Origin: Ramlibacter sp.
GTDB taxonomy: Bacteria > Pseudomonadota > Gammaproteobacteria > Burkholderiales > Burkholderiaceae_C
Reading direction: 5' to 3'
Assembly (NCBI GenBank): GCA_019635415.1
Contig: JAHBZN010000001.1
Location: 248,001 to 312,000, forward strand
Length of the DNA: 64,000 nucleotides
Part shown: piece by piece, positions 16,623 to 26,662 of the stretch
How positions within the stretch are numbered: position 1 is the stretch's first letter
Layout of the letters: the number at the start of each line of letters is the position of its first letter
Made by a program: the position numbers and the translations under genes
Notes under the pieces: generated by a model
Seen by the model: only the letters and a program-made list of their open reading frames with translations
The model's database searches: none
Told to the model about the DNA's origin: nothing

Positions 16623-18033
16623 GGTCCAGCGCGGCCGATGGCGGCTCCGGCCACGGGCGCTGGGGGTCGCGGATCAGCTCAAAGGCCCGTGACACCTGCA
16701 GCACCCCCAGGTCGTCAAAGCGAGCGCCGGTGATCTGCAGCCCGATGGGCAGGCCGGCGGCGGTGTAGCCGCAATTGATCGAGGCCGAGGGCTGCTCCGA
16801 CATGTTGAACGGCACGGTGAAGCCGATGTGCTCCAGCGGCCGCAGCGGGTCGTTGGTGGGCGAGGGCAGCTCGGCCGGGAACGCCGGGACCGGGGAGGTG
16901 GGCGAGATCACGTAGTCGAACGCGCTGCAGGCTTTGACCGCGGCCAGTCGTGTCAGATGGAACTGGTTGAAGGCCCTGAACACGTCTTCGCCACTCATGC
17001 CCGCAGCACTGTCGCCCCATTGCTGGATGTAGGGCAGCACGCCGGCCTTGCGCTCAGGCGGCAGGGCCTGCATGTCGAGGAAGGACCGCATGCGCCAGAA
17101 GTGGTCCATGCCGTCGAGCATGGTTTGCGTCATGAAGGGCGGCATGGGCGTCACGATGGCGCCGGCACGCTCGAACAGGCGTGCCGCATGCTCCACGGCG
17201 GCGCGGACATCGGGCTCGACGGCAAGTCCGCAGCCCGCCTCCAGCATCAGGCCGATGCGCAGGCCGCGCAGCTTGTCCGAGCCTTGGTCGAAGGTGTGCC
17301 AGGCAATGTCCTGCCAGGGCAGGCTCATGGTGTCGCGCGTGTCGGGCTGCGAGAGTACCGGCATGAGGGCCGCCGAGTCGGCCACGGTGCGCGTCATGGG
17401 GCCCGCCGCGCGGCCCATGTAGGGCGGGTCGATGGGAATCCGGCCCAGGCTGGGCTTGAGGCTGAAGATGCCGCACCAGCCCGCGGGCAGGCGCAGCGAG
17501 CCGCCAATGTCGGTCCCCAGGTGCAGCGGACCGTACCCCGCGGCTGCCGCCGCACCCGCCCCGGCGCTGGAGCCACCGGGCGTCTTGCCGAGGTCCCAGG
17601 GGTTGCGCGCCAGCTTGTGGAAGCTCGACAGGCCCGACGACAGCATGCCGTAGTCGGGCATGGTGGTCTTGGTCACCATGACGGCGCCTGCCTCACGCAA
17701 CCGCGCCGCGGGCGGTGCGTCGGCGGGCATCGGGTCCAGGCCCGTGGCCGTGGTGCCCAGGGGCATCGGGTCGCCGGCGGTGGCGATGTTGTCCTTGAGC
17801 GTGACGGGGACGCCGTCCAGAGGCCCCAGCGGCGCGCCCTTGAGCCATCGCGCCTCGGAAGCGCGGGCTTGCGCCAGCGCCAGCTCGGGCCGCAGCAGCC
17901 AGGCCGCGCAAAGGTGCGGTTCCCAGCGCGCGATGTGGCCCAGCACTGACTGGGTCACCTCCACAGGCGAGCAGTCGCCGCGCCGGTAGGCTTCAGCGAG
18001 CTCGGCGGCGGACAGTTCGTGCAGCGCGGTCAA
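16612..18033 (-). CDS. amidase (amidase signature family)
   Basis: The 473-residue enzyme has the Ser-cisSer-Lys triad of the amidase signature family: catalytic Lys in VTLKDNI near 77, GKTPGGSSAGAGAA near 148-161 with the cis-Ser, and nucleophile Ser in LGTDIGGSLRLPA near 177. It hydrolyses an amide, perhaps one imported by the peptide-type ABC transporter encoded upstream in the same operon; that coupling is inferred. The start is 19 bases from the stop of the binding-protein gene. Confidence 0.92.
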   Translation of the reverse strand: MTALHELSAAELAEAYRRGDCSPVEVTQSVLGHIARWEPHLCAAWLLRPELALAQARASEARWLKGAPLGPLDGVPVTLKDNIATAGDPMPLGTTATGLDPMPADAPPAARLREAGAVMVTKTTMPDYGMLSSGLSSFHKLARNPWDLGKTPGGSSAGAGAAAAAGYGPLHLGTDIGGSLRLPAGWCGIFSLKPSLGRIPIDPPYMGRAAGPMTRTVADSAALMPVLSQPDTRDTMSLPWQDIAWHTFDQGSDKLRGLRIGLMLEAGCGLAVEPDVRAAVEHAARLFERAGAIVTPMPPFMTQTMLDGMDHFWRMRSFLDMQALPPERKAGVLPYIQQWGDSAAGMSGEDVFRAFNQFHLTRLAAVKACSAFDYVISPTSPVPAFPAELPSPTNDPLRPLEHIGFTVPFNMSEQPSASINCGYTAAGLPIGLQITGARFDDLGVLQVSRAFELIRDPQRPWPEPPSAALDHAD

Positions 18034-18052
18034 GACGCGGTCGTCCCGGCGC

Positions 18053-19543
18053 TCAAGACCAGCTCAGCGATGACAGGTCGTTCACGAACAGGGGCATGTC
18101 TTTCCACAGGCCCTTGATGTTCTTGTTGGCCACGGTCACCCACTGCGGCTGATACAGGAACGCGTGGACGCAGTCGTCGGCGACGAGCTTCTGGATCTCA
18201 CCGATCAGCTTCTTGCGATCGGCTTCCCGCGGCGAGGTCTTGTACTTGTTGTACAGGTCGTTGAACTTGGGAGACTCGTAGTTCCAGTAGTAGGGCTTGG
18301 CGAAATTGCCCAGATCGAACGGCTCGACGTGCGAAATGATGGTCAGGTCGTAGTTCTTGGCACCGTAGGTGCCGCTGAGCCACTGGGCCCATTCGACGTT
18401 CTGCAGCTTGGCCACGATGCCGACCTTGGCCAGCATCGCCGCGATCACCTCGCCGCCCTGGCGCGCATACGGCGGCGGCGGCAGGGTGATGGTCAGTTCC
18501 AGCGGGGTGGTGATGCCGGCTTCCTTGAGCAGCGCCTTGGCCTTCTCCGGGTTGTAGGGATTCACGCCCGTGGTGTCGATGTAGCCGAATGCGCCGGGCA
18601 CGTAGTGGCTGCCGATGGGGGCGCCATAGCCGTCGCCGGCGCCTTCGATCACGGCCTTGCGGTCGATGGCAGCCGCGATCGCGCGTCGCACCCGCACGTC
18701 ATCCAGCGGCTTCTTCTTGTTGTTGATGGCCAGGATGGTCTTGGCGCGCGATCCGCTCACCACCACCTGGAACTTGGGGTTGTTCTTGAACTGCGGCACG
18801 CTGCGCGGCGTGACACGGGGGAAGGCGTCCACGTCGCCCGCCAGCAGGGCGGCGACCTGGGCGGCCGGATCGGCGATGAAGCGGAACGTGGCGCGCTTGA
18901 GCTTGATGGCCGCGGCATTGCGGTAGCCGTCCCATTTGGTCAGCGTGGCCGACGAGCCCTTGACCCAGTTCTCGAGCTTGTAGGGGCCGGTGCCCACGGG
19001 CTTGGTGGCATTGGTGTCGGCGCTCTTGGGCTCGACGATGATGGCCGTGGCCTGGCCCATGAGGAACAGGAAGTCGGGGTCCAGCTCCTTGTTGATGACC
19101 ACCACCGTGTGCTCGTCGATGGCGGCGACGCTTTCCATGCTGGCGAAGGTGCGCTTGTCCTTGTTGGTGCTTTTTTCGGCACCGGCCCTCTGGAACGAGA
19201 ACTTGACAGCCTGTGCGTTGAACGGCTCGCCGTTCTGGAACTTCACTCCCTTGCGCAGCCGGAAGGTGTAGGTGCGCAGGTCGGGCGAAATCTCCCAGCT
19301 TTCCGCGAGCAGTGGCGACACGGTGCCGTCGGAATTGACCTTGGTCAGTGTTTCGTAGATGTTGTAGAGCGTGACCTCGGCGATGGATGATGCGGCGGCG
19401 GCCGTCGGGTCCATGCCAACAGGCTCCAGCGCCATGGCCAGCACAATCGCGTCCTTGCGACCCTGAGCAAGGGCAAATTCGGGCAGGGCCAAAGGCACGG
19501 AGGCCAGGGCGGCGGTGGACAGCACGGTACGTCGGTTCAGCAT
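18053..19543 (-). CDS. peptide/nickel-type ABC transporter substrate-binding protein
   Basis: The 496-residue family 5 (DppA/OppA-like) binding protein has a Tat/Sec-like N-terminus (MLNRRTVLSTAALA, cleavage near ALAQ), the SBP_bac_5 segment SPDLRTYTFRLRKGVKFQNGEPFNAQAVKFSFQR (abbreviated here to RTYTFRLRKGVKF) near 90 and the C-terminal lobe. GGAG lies six bases before the ATG. The gene follows the two ATPases of the operon after 62 bases and is likely their periplasmic receptor. The ligand could be a peptide or an amide. Confidence 0.9.
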   Translation of the reverse strand: MLNRRTVLSTAALASVPLALPEFALAQGRKDAIVLAMALEPVGMDPTAAAASSIAEVTLYNIYETLTKVNSDGTVSPLLAESWEISPDLRTYTFRLRKGVKFQNGEPFNAQAVKFSFQRAGAEKSTNKDKRTFASMESVAAIDEHTVVVINKELDPDFLFLMGQATAIIVEPKSADTNATKPVGTGPYKLENWVKGSSATLTKWDGYRNAAAIKLKRATFRFIADPAAQVAALLAGDVDAFPRVTPRSVPQFKNNPKFQVVVSGSRAKTILAINNKKKPLDDVRVRRAIAAAIDRKAVIEGAGDGYGAPIGSHYVPGAFGYIDTTGVNPYNPEKAKALLKEAGITTPLELTITLPPPPYARQGGEVIAAMLAKVGIVAKLQNVEWAQWLSGTYGAKNYDLTIISHVEPFDLGNFAKPYYWNYESPKFNDLYNKYKTSPREADRKKLIGEIQKLVADDCVHAFLYQPQWVTVANKNIKGLWKDMPLFVNDLSSLSWS

Positions 19544-19605
19544 GGTTTCACTCCAGGAAAGTTTCCACAACGAAAAGGATGGATCACAGGGCGTAAGTTA
19601 CCGCA

Positions 19606-20478
19606 TCATCCGCGAGATGGCGCGGACTGCGCAAGAGGGGCGCCGGTCGCATGGTGGGTGATGGGGCGTCGGCGTCGAAGCCCTGGTTGCGCCTGAGGGA
19701 CCGCCGCGAGCAGGGCCCGGGTGTAGGGGTGTTCCGCGGCCTGGAACAGGCGTTCGGGCGGTCCCTGCTCGACAATCCGGCCCTGCCAGATCACCGCCAC
19801 TTCCTGGCACAGGTGCTGGACCACCGCCAGATCGTGGCTGATCAGCATGTAGGTCACGCCAAACTCGTTTTGCAGGTCCTGCATCAGGTTGAGCACCTGG
19901 GCCTGCACCGAGACGTCCAGTGCGCTCACCGGCTCGTCGGCCACGATCAGGCGGGGTCTTGTGATCAGTGCACGCGCGATGGCGATCCGCTGGCGCTGGC
20001 CGCCGGAGAACTCATGCGGGTATTTGTCCAGATCGCTGGACCGCAGGCCGACCGAGGACAGCACGTCGGCGGCCCGTTGGCGCTGTTCGGCGCGCGAGGC
20101 CTCCCCCTGAGCCGCGAGCGGCTCCGCCACGATGCGTGCGACCGTCTGGCGCGGGTCCAGCGAACCGTACGGGTCCTGGAACACCATCTGCACGTCTCGC
20201 CGCGCCTCCCGCAGGCGGCCCGCAGGGAGTGCATGGAGGTCCTGACCCAGCAGCCGGACGCTGCCCGAGGTGGGCCGGTCCAGGGCCATCACCAGCCGCG
20301 CCAGCGTGGACTTGCCCGAACCCGATTCGCCCACGATGCCCAGGCTGCGGCCCGCCTGGATCTCGAAGCTCACGCCATTGAGCGCCTGCACGCGGCGCGG
20401 TGGGCTGAACAGGGACTCGCGCGGCAGCGTGTACTCGCGCACCAGTTGGTCGACCTGAAGCAGCGGAACGTGGCTCAT
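19606..20478 (-). CDS. peptide-type ABC transporter ATP-binding protein (DppF-like)
   Basis: The 290-residue ABC ATPase has Walker [11 protein letters not shown] (near 54), signature [15 protein letters not shown], Walker [14 protein letters not shown] and H-loop [10 protein letters not shown]-terminal oligopeptide-type extension begins near [15 protein letters not shown]. It is paired with the second ATPase just upstream, overlapping by four bases, as in Dpp/Opp systems. Confidence 0.9.
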   Translation of the reverse strand: MSHVPLLQVDQLVREYTLPRESLFSPPRRVQALNGVSFEIQAGRSLGIVGESGSGKSTLARLVMALDRPTSGSVRLLGQDLHALPAGRLREARRDVQMVFQDPYGSLDPRQTVARIVAEPLAAQGEASRAEQRQRAADVLSSVGLRSSDLDKYPHEFSGGQRQRIAIARALITRPRLIVADEPVSALDVSVQAQVLNLMQDLQNEFGVTYMLISHDLAVVQHLCQEVAVIWQGRIVEQGPPERLFQAAEHPYTRALLAAVPQAQPGLRRRRPITHHATGAPLAQSAPSRG

Positions 20479-21467
20479 GGGGCTGTGCTCCCATCCATGG
20501 CCGCAATGGCCTCCAGCCGGCTGCACAGCACCCGGTGGCCGGCCTCGGTCTCGATGGCGGGCGGCCGTTCGGCGTGGCAGCTTTCGGCGGTGTAGGGGCA
20601 GCGGCCCGCGAAGGTACAGCCCGCCGGCAGGTCCACCAGTTCGGGCACGGTGCCGGCAATGGTGGCCAGGCGCTGGCCCCTGGCCGAGTGCAGGCTGGGG
20701 CGCGCGCCGAACAGGCCGCGCGTGTAAGGGTGGGTCATGTGCGCGAACACGGCGTCGGTGGGGCCACTTTCCACCACGCTGCCGCCATACATGACCAGCA
20801 TGCGCTCGACATTCTGGGCAATCACGCCCAGGTCGTGCGAGATCAGCATCATCGCCATGCCGCGCTCGGCCACGAGTTCGTCGATGAGGTCGAGGATTTG
20901 CTGCTGGATGGTCACGTCGAGCGCCGTGGTGGGCTCATCGGCAATCAGGAGGTCCGGCCCGCAGGCCAGGGCCATCGCGATGGTGATGCGCTGGCGCTGG
21001 CCGCCGGAGAACTGGTGCGGGTAGGCATCCACCCGCTTCGCCGCGTCCGGGATGCCCACGCGATCCAGCAGCGCAATCACTTCTTGACGGGCTGCAGCGC
21101 CCGTGAGGCCGCGGTGCAGCCGCAGGGGTTCGGCCACCTGGCGGCCGATGCTGTGCACGGGGTTCAGCGCCGTCATGGGCTCCTGGAAGATCATGCCGAT
21201 GCGGTTGCCGCGCAGGCGGCACAGGTCGCTGTCCTTGCGTCCGACAAGTTCCTCGCCGTCAAAGCGGATGCTGCCGCTGACCTGGGCGCCCTCGGGTAGC
21301 AGCCCCATCAGCGACATCACGGTGATCGACTTGCCGCAGCCGGATTCGCCGATCAGTCCCAGCGTCTGGCCGCGTTCGAGCGAGAAGCTGACTCCGCGCA
21401 CGGCGTCGGCCGGCCCGCGCTGGGTCTGCAGGCGCACGCGGAGGTCTTGGACTTCGAGCAATGGCAT
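20475..21467 (-). CDS. peptide-type ABC transporter ATP-binding protein (DppD-like)
   Basis: The 330-residue ATPase has Walker [11 protein letters not shown]-loop [11 protein letters not shown], signature [15 protein letters not shown], Walker [13 protein letters not shown] and H-loop LISHDLGV. The C-terminal oligopeptide domain holds the cysteine cluster [14 protein letters not shown] near 285, typical of DppD/OppD, which often bind an iron-sulfur cluster. It overlaps the next ATPase gene and starts eight bases after the permease stop. Confidence 0.9.
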   Translation of the reverse strand: MPLLEVQDLRVRLQTQRGPADAVRGVSFSLERGQTLGLIGESGCGKSITVMSLMGLLPEGAQVSGSIRFDGEELVGRKDSDLCRLRGNRIGMIFQEPMTALNPVHSIGRQVAEPLRLHRGLTGAAARQEVIALLDRVGIPDAAKRVDAYPHQFSGGQRQRITIAMALACGPDLLIADEPTTALDVTIQQQILDLIDELVAERGMAMMLISHDLGVIAQNVERMLVMYGGSVVESGPTDAVFAHMTHPYTRGLFGARPSLHSARGQRLATIAGTVPELVDLPAGCTFAGRCPYTAESCHAERPPAIETEAGHRVLCSRLEAIAAMDGSTAP

Positions 21468-21474
21468 GGCGGAC

Positions 21475-22350
21475 CTATCGCTTGCGCGTCAGACGGGGGT
21501 CGAGCAGGTCCCGCAGGCCGTCGCCGAGCAGGTTCAGCCCCATGACGGCCAGGGCGATGGCGACGCCCGGAAAGACGGCGAGCAGTGGCGCCTGGAACAT
21601 CAGCGTCTGGGCTTCACTGAGCATGCGACCCCACGAAGGCTGCGGCGGTTGCGTGCCCAATCCCAGGTAGGACAGCGCGGCTTCCGCGAGGATCGCGATG
21701 GCAAAGCGGATGGTGGCCTGCACGATGAGCACGGAGGCGATGTTGGGCAGCACGTGTTCCACCGTGATGCTGAAACTGCCCTTGCCGCAGGCCCGCGCGG
21801 CGAGCACGAATTCGCGGGACCAGAGGGTGTTGGCCGAGGCCCGCGTGATGCGGGCGAAAGTCGGGATGTTGTACAGACCGATGGCGATGATGGCGTTGAC
21901 GATGCCGGCGCCAAACACGGCGGTCATCATGATGGCGGACAGGATGGCCGGGAACGCGAAACTGAAATCCGACAGCCGCATGATGAGCTCCTCGACCCAT
22001 CCGCGCCGTGCCGCCGCCAGCAGGCCCAGTGCCGTGCCCGCGACCAGGCCGATGCCCACGGCGATCACCCCCACCAGGATGGAGGCGCGCGCGCCGACCA
22101 GCAGCAGCGAGGCCACGTCGCGCCCGTAGGGGTCGGTGCCCAGCCAGTGCTGGCCATTGGGAGTCTGCAGCTTCCCGGCCATGTCGATCTCGTAGGGCGA
22201 GAAGGGCGTCCAGACCAGTGACAGGGCGGCGGCTGCCAGCAGCAGCAGGGTCAGCACCGCGCCGATCACGAAGGCACGGTGGCCTCTTGCGCGTCGCCAG
22301 AAGCCGGGCGCGGCCTGGCTTGCCGCGAGGGGGGGCAAAACGGCGCTCAT
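21475..22350 (-). CDS. peptide-type ABC transporter permease (DppC-like)
   Basis: The 291-residue inner-membrane permease has the N-terminal OppC-like cytosolic segment before helix 1 (about 28-50), the PNGQHWLGTDPYGRDV motif conserved in DppC/OppC and an EAA loop ARACGKGSFSITVEHVLPN near 215. It pairs with the DppB-like permease, whose stop it overlaps by four bases. Confidence 0.9.
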   Translation of the reverse strand: MSAVLPPLAASQAAPGFWRRARGHRAFVIGAVLTLLLLAAAALSLVWTPFSPYEIDMAGKLQTPNGQHWLGTDPYGRDVASLLLVGARASILVGVIAVGIGLVAGTALGLLAAARRGWVEELIMRLSDFSFAFPAILSAIMMTAVFGAGIVNAIIAIGLYNIPTFARITRASANTLWSREFVLAARACGKGSFSITVEHVLPNIASVLIVQATIRFAIAILAEAALSYLGLGTQPPQPSWGRMLSEAQTLMFQAPLLAVFPGVAIALAVMGLNLLGDGLRDLLDPRLTRKR

Positions 22351-23297
22351 ATGTCGCTGGCCTTCACGCGCGGGTCAATGACCGCGTACATCACGTCGAC
22401 GATGAAGTTCACGATGACGACCATGGCGGCCAGCAGCATCACGCAGTTGCGCACCACGATCAGGTCGCGGTTGGAGATCGACTGGAAGATGAGCCGGCCC
22501 AGGCCGGGCAGGTAGAACACGTTCTCCACCACGATGGTGCCCGCCAGCAACTCGGCGAACTGCAGCCCCATCACGGTGACCACCGGGATCAGCGAATTGC
22601 GCAGGACGTGACCCCACAGCGTGGCGCGCCGCGACAGGCCCTTGGCCCGCGCCGTACGGACGAAATCCTCGCGCAGGACCTCGAGCACCGCCGAGCGGGT
22701 GATCCGCGCCAGGATGGCGGCCTGCACCACCGCCAGCGAGACGGCGGGCAGCAGCAGCGCCTGCAGGCCCGGGCCAATCCCGTCGTCCCAGCCCGGAAAA
22801 CCTCCGGCCGCGAACCATTTGAGATGCACCGAGAACAGCAGGATCAGCAGGATGGCAAACCAGAAATTCGGGATCGCGATGCCCACCTGGCTCAGCCCCA
22901 TCATGCCGATGTCGCCCAGCTTGTTGTGGCGCGCTGCCGCGTAGAGGCCCGCTGCCAGCGCCAGCACGGTGGTGATGGCCATGGCCATGAAGGCCAGCGG
23001 CACCGTGACGGCCAGGCGCTCCAGAACCAGCTCCGACACGGGGCTGCTGTAGGCGTAGCTGAGGCCCAGGTCTCCCGTCACCAGGCCGCTGATCCAGGTC
23101 CAGTAACGCTCAAGCGGGGGGTGGTCCAGCCCCAGCTTGGCGGCCAGGGCCAGCACGGCGTCGGGGGAGGCGTCGGGGCCCATGAGAATCTGCGCCGCAT
23201 TGCCGGGCAGGATTTCCAGCACCAGGAACACCACGACCGAGGCGCCCACCAGTGTCGCGACCAGGGTGATCAAGCGCTTGAACAGGAAAAGACTCAT
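22347..23297 (-). CDS. peptide-type ABC transporter permease (DppB-like)
   Basis: The 316-residue permease begins MSLFLFKRLITLVATL, as DppB proteins do, and carries the GDLGLSYAYSSPVSELV periplasmic motif near 80, the EAA loop ARAKGLSRRATLWGHVLRN near 205 and VVENVFYLPGLGRL near 240. It is the first gene of the operon DppB-DppC-DppD-DppF-binding protein-amidase-TPR. Only 44 bases separate it from the divergent ferredoxin gene, so the operon promoter lies there or within the ferredoxin gene. Confidence 0.9.
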   Translation of the reverse strand: MSLFLFKRLITLVATLVGASVVVFLVLEILPGNAAQILMGPDASPDAVLALAAKLGLDHPPLERYWTWISGLVTGDLGLSYAYSSPVSELVLERLAVTVPLAFMAMAITTVLALAAGLYAAARHNKLGDIGMMGLSQVGIAIPNFWFAILLILLFSVHLKWFAAGGFPGWDDGIGPGLQALLLPAVSLAVVQAAILARITRSAVLEVLREDFVRTARAKGLSRRATLWGHVLRNSLIPVVTVMGLQFAELLAGTIVVENVFYLPGLGRLIFQSISNRDLIVVRNCVMLLAAMVVIVNFIVDVMYAVIDPRVKASDI

Positions 23298-23311
23298 GAA
23301 GCGCCGGATAA

Positions 23312-24027
<716 letters not shown>

Positions 24028-24046
24028 GGTTTCCTCCCTGGGTTGA

Positions 24047-24655
24047 TCATGCGGACTCTGGCCGCGGCGGCTTGGGCCGGGGCGGCTTGTGGGTGTGGAC
24101 GATCAGTGTCGCCTTGTCCATTTCGCCCGCCAGCATCGCGGGCACGGCCTTGAGGGTGCGCGCGATGCCGTCATGAATCGCGTCGCGCTGGTCGGGTGCC
24201 GGCTTCTTCAGCACCCAGTGGATCACCTCGGACTTGACGCCGGGATGGCCGATGCCCAGCCGAAGGCGCCAGTAGTCGGCGGTACCCAACTGGGCGTGGA
24301 TGTCGCGCAGTCCGTTGTGGCCGGCGTGGCTACCTCCGAACTTGAGCTTGGCCTGGCCCGGCACCACGTCGAGTTCGTCATGGACGATGAGGATTTCCTC
24401 GGGCTGGATCTTGAAGAACCGGGCGAGGGCCGCCACGGACTTGCCCGACAGGTTCATGAAGGTCTGCGGCTCCAGCAGCCACAGCGTCTGTCCATGGACC
24501 GTGGTGCGTGCCACCAGGCCGTGATAGCTGCGCTCAGGCGTGAGGGTGGCCTTGAGTTCGCGGGCCAGCGCATCAATCCACCAGAAGCCCGCGTTGTGCC
24601 GCGTGGCCTCGTACTCGGGGCCCGGATTGCCCAGGCCAACAAACAATCTGATCAT
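24047..24655 (-). CDS. pth: peptidyl-tRNA hydrolase
   Basis: The 202-residue enzyme releases tRNA from prematurely dropped peptidyl-tRNA. Hallmarks are [22 protein letters not shown] near residues 4-25 (catalytic His20 region), the [12 protein letters not shown] segment near 63, [11 protein letters not shown] near 91 and [13 protein letters not shown] near 108. It lies downstream of rplY and prs with a terminator between, a common betaproteobacterial order. Confidence 0.96.
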   Translation of the reverse strand: MIRLFVGLGNPGPEYEATRHNAGFWWIDALARELKATLTPERSYHGLVARTTVHGQTLWLLEPQTFMNLSGKSVAALARFFKIQPEEILIVHDELDVVPGQAKLKFGGSHAGHNGLRDIHAQLGTADYWRLRLGIGHPGVKSEVIHWVLKKPAPDQRDAIHDGIARTLKAVPAMLAGEMDKATLIVHTHKPPRPKPPRPESA

Positions 24656-24673
24656 GGAGCCGTATTAAAGACG

Positions 24674-24702
24674 AAAAAAAGGCCCGCGCGTGCGGGCCTT
24701 TT
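24674..24702 (-). terminator. Rho-independent terminator downstream of rplY
   Basis: GGCCCGC at 24681-24687 pairs with GCGGGCC at 24692-24698 around a four-base loop. On the minus strand the stem is followed by seven T. It lies 35 bases after the rplY stop and immediately before the pth start. Confidence 0.85.
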
Positions 24703-24736
24703 CGGGTGCCACGGGCCGCAAGGCCCGGGAACGTGC

Positions 24737-25393
24737 TTACTTCTTGGCCGGTGCCTTGGCGTCGGCCTTGGCAGCGGGGGCCTTCGCATCTGCCGCGGGG
24801 GCTGCTGCGGCGGCGGGGTCGGCCGGCTCTTCGCCACCGACCGAGACCACGGACACCAGCACGGGGTTGGCCTTGCCATGGGTGACCGCGGTCACGCCCT
24901 TGGGCAGCGTGATGTCGTTCAGGTGCAGGGACACGCCCTTCTTCAGGCCCGACAGGTCCACCTCGATGAACTCGGGCAGGTCAGCGGGCAGGCAGGCCAC
25001 GTTGAGTTCGGCCATCACGTGGTTGACCACGCAGTGATCGAACTTCACGGCCTGGGATTCCTCGGCCTTCACGTAGTGCAGCGGCACCTTCATGTGCAGC
25101 TTGGTCTTGGCGTCCACGCGCTGGAAGTCAATGTGCTGCACCAGCTGCTTGTAGGGGTGGTAGCTCACATCACGCAGCAGGACCTTGGTGGTCTTGCCAC
25201 CCAGTTCCATTTCCAGCACGGTGGAGTGGAAGGTTTCCTTCTTGAGGGCATGCCATAGCGCGTTGTGATCGAGTTCGATCAGTTGCGGCTGGCCTTCGCC
25301 CCCGTAAACGATGCCGGGCGTCTTGCCGGTGTTGCGCAGACGGCGGCTCGCACCCGTACCCTGCTTTGTGCGCTCAAAAGCGACGAATTTCAT
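24737..25393 (-). CDS. rplY: 50S ribosomal protein L25/general stress protein Ctc
   Basis: This 218-residue long-form L25 (CTC) has an N-terminal 5S rRNA-binding domain beginning [31 protein letters not shown] and a C-terminal TL5/CTC domain, followed by an Ala/Lys/Asp-rich tail with repeated KAPAA-like units. The AGGAG ribosome-binding site lies in a short CTCC-TTGA-GGAG stem just before the ATG (25400-25411), which could limit initiation; this is an inference. It follows prs in the same direction. Confidence 0.95.
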   Translation of the reverse strand: MKFVAFERTKQGTGASRRLRNTGKTPGIVYGGEGQPQLIELDHNALWHALKKETFHSTVLEMELGGKTTKVLLRDVSYHPYKQLVQHIDFQRVDAKTKLHMKVPLHYVKAEESQAVKFDHCVVNHVMAELNVACLPADLPEFIEVDLSGLKKGVSLHLNDITLPKGVTAVTHGKANPVLVSVVSVGGEEPADPAAAAAPAADAKAPAAKADAKAPAKK

Positions 25394-25439
25394 AACAACT
25401 CCTCAAGGAGTCCACCGCGACCAGTGTGACTCCGGTTTC

Positions 25440-25462
25440 AAAAAAACCGCCGTTTCCGGCGG
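25440..25462 (-). terminator. Rho-independent terminator downstream of prs
   Basis: CCGCCG at 25447-25452 and CGGCGG at 25457-25462 form a 6-bp stem with a four-base loop. On the minus strand the stem is followed by a run of seven T. It lies between the prs stop and the rplY start, so rplY probably has its own promoter or depends on read-through. Confidence 0.85.
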
Positions 25463-25510
25463 CGCTGGCTGACTTGCGGCGTCAGCGGGCCGGTGTACCC
25501 GGAGCCAACC

Positions 25511-26491
25511 TCAGAAGAGGTTTTCCTGGTCCGAGAACAGACTCATGACCGACTCACCCTTGGCGATGCGCTGGATCGTTTCGGCGATCAGCGGCGCCAC
25601 GGTGAGCTGGCGAACCTTGGTGCAGGCCTCGGCGGCGTCGCTCAGCGGGATGGTGTTGGTCACCACCACTTCGTCGAGCGCCGAACCCTGGGCGATGCGC
25701 TCCATGGCGGGCCCCGAGAAAATCGGGTGCGTGCAGTAGGCGTAGACCTTCTTGGCGCCGCGCTCCTTCAGGACCTCGGCGGCCTTCACCAGCGTGCCCG
25801 CGGTGTCGATCATGTCGTCCATGATCACGCAGTTGCGGCCTTCGATTTCGCCGATGACATGCATGACCTCGCTCACGTTGGCACGCGGGCGGCGCTTGTC
25901 GATGATGGCCATGTCGCAGCCCAGCTGCTTGGCCAGCGCGCGGGCGCGCACCACCCCTCCGACGTCGGGCGAGACCACGATCAGGTCGTCGTAGTTCTTG
26001 CTGCGCACGTCGCCCAGCAGCACCGGGGAAGCGTAGATGTTGTCCACCGGGATGTCGAAGAAGCCCTGGATCTGGTCGGCATGCAGGTCCATGGTCAGGA
26101 CACGGGCCACGCCCACGGTCTGCAGCAGGTTGGCGACGACCTTGGCCGAGATGGGCACGCGGGCCGAGCGCGGACGTCGGTCCTGGCGGGCGTAGCCGAA
26201 GTACGGGATGACGGCGCTGATGCGTTCGGCCGAGGCGCGCTTGAGCGCGTCGACCATGATCAGCAGTTCCATCAGGTTTTCGTTGGTCGGGGCGCAGGTC
26301 GACTGGACCACGAACACGTCGCGGGCGCGCACGTTCTGGTTGATTTCGACGGTGACTTCACCGTCCGAGAACCGGCCCACATGGGCATTGCCCAGCGAGA
26401 TGCCCAAGTGTTCGGCGATCTCGGCAGCCATGCCGGGATTGGCATTGCCGGTGAAGACCATGAAATCGGAATGTGGTTGAGCGGCCTGCAT
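25511..26491 (-). CDS. prs: ribose-phosphate pyrophosphokinase
   Basis: The 326-residue PRPP synthase makes 5-phosphoribosyl-1-pyrophosphate for purine, pyrimidine, His, Trp and NAD synthesis. Visible motifs are [18 protein letters not shown] near the N-terminus, the ATP-binding [19 protein letters not shown] near 105, the flexible loop DKRRPRANV and the PRPP-binding [16 protein letters not shown] near 230. The start [10 protein letters not shown] fits the family length. It lies downstream of ispE and tRNA-Gln on the same strand. Confidence 0.97.
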   Translation of the reverse strand: MQAAQPHSDFMVFTGNANPGMAAEIAEHLGISLGNAHVGRFSDGEVTVEINQNVRARDVFVVQSTCAPTNENLMELLIMVDALKRASAERISAVIPYFGYARQDRRPRSARVPISAKVVANLLQTVGVARVLTMDLHADQIQGFFDIPVDNIYASPVLLGDVRSKNYDDLIVVSPDVGGVVRARALAKQLGCDMAIIDKRRPRANVSEVMHVIGEIEGRNCVIMDDMIDTAGTLVKAAEVLKERGAKKVYAYCTHPIFSGPAMERIAQGSALDEVVVTNTIPLSDAAEACTKVRQLTVAPLIAETIQRIAKGESVMSLFSDQENLF

Positions 26492-26553
26492 GGAGCTTCC
26501 CGGCGATGAAATGGTTGGTTCCTGTACGTCGCGCGCACCAGTAGTTGTGCATT

Positions 26554-26630
26554 TGGCAGGGGAGGAAGGATTCGAACCTTCGCATGCTGGAATCAAAATC
26601 CAGTGCCTTAACCAGCTTGGCGACTCCCCT
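26554..26630 (-). tRNA. tRNA-Gln (TTG)
   Basis: The minus-strand cloverleaf has acceptor stem AGGGGAG/CTCCCCT, anticodon stem CTGGA/TCCAG around TTTTGAT (anticodon TTG) and T arm with TTCGAAT. The CCA end is encoded. It sits in the ispE-prs interval, 62 bases before prs, so it is likely processed from a common transcript. Confidence 0.97.
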
Positions 26631-26662
26631 ACACAGGTCAGCAGCCCAAGGCTGCCAACCGA

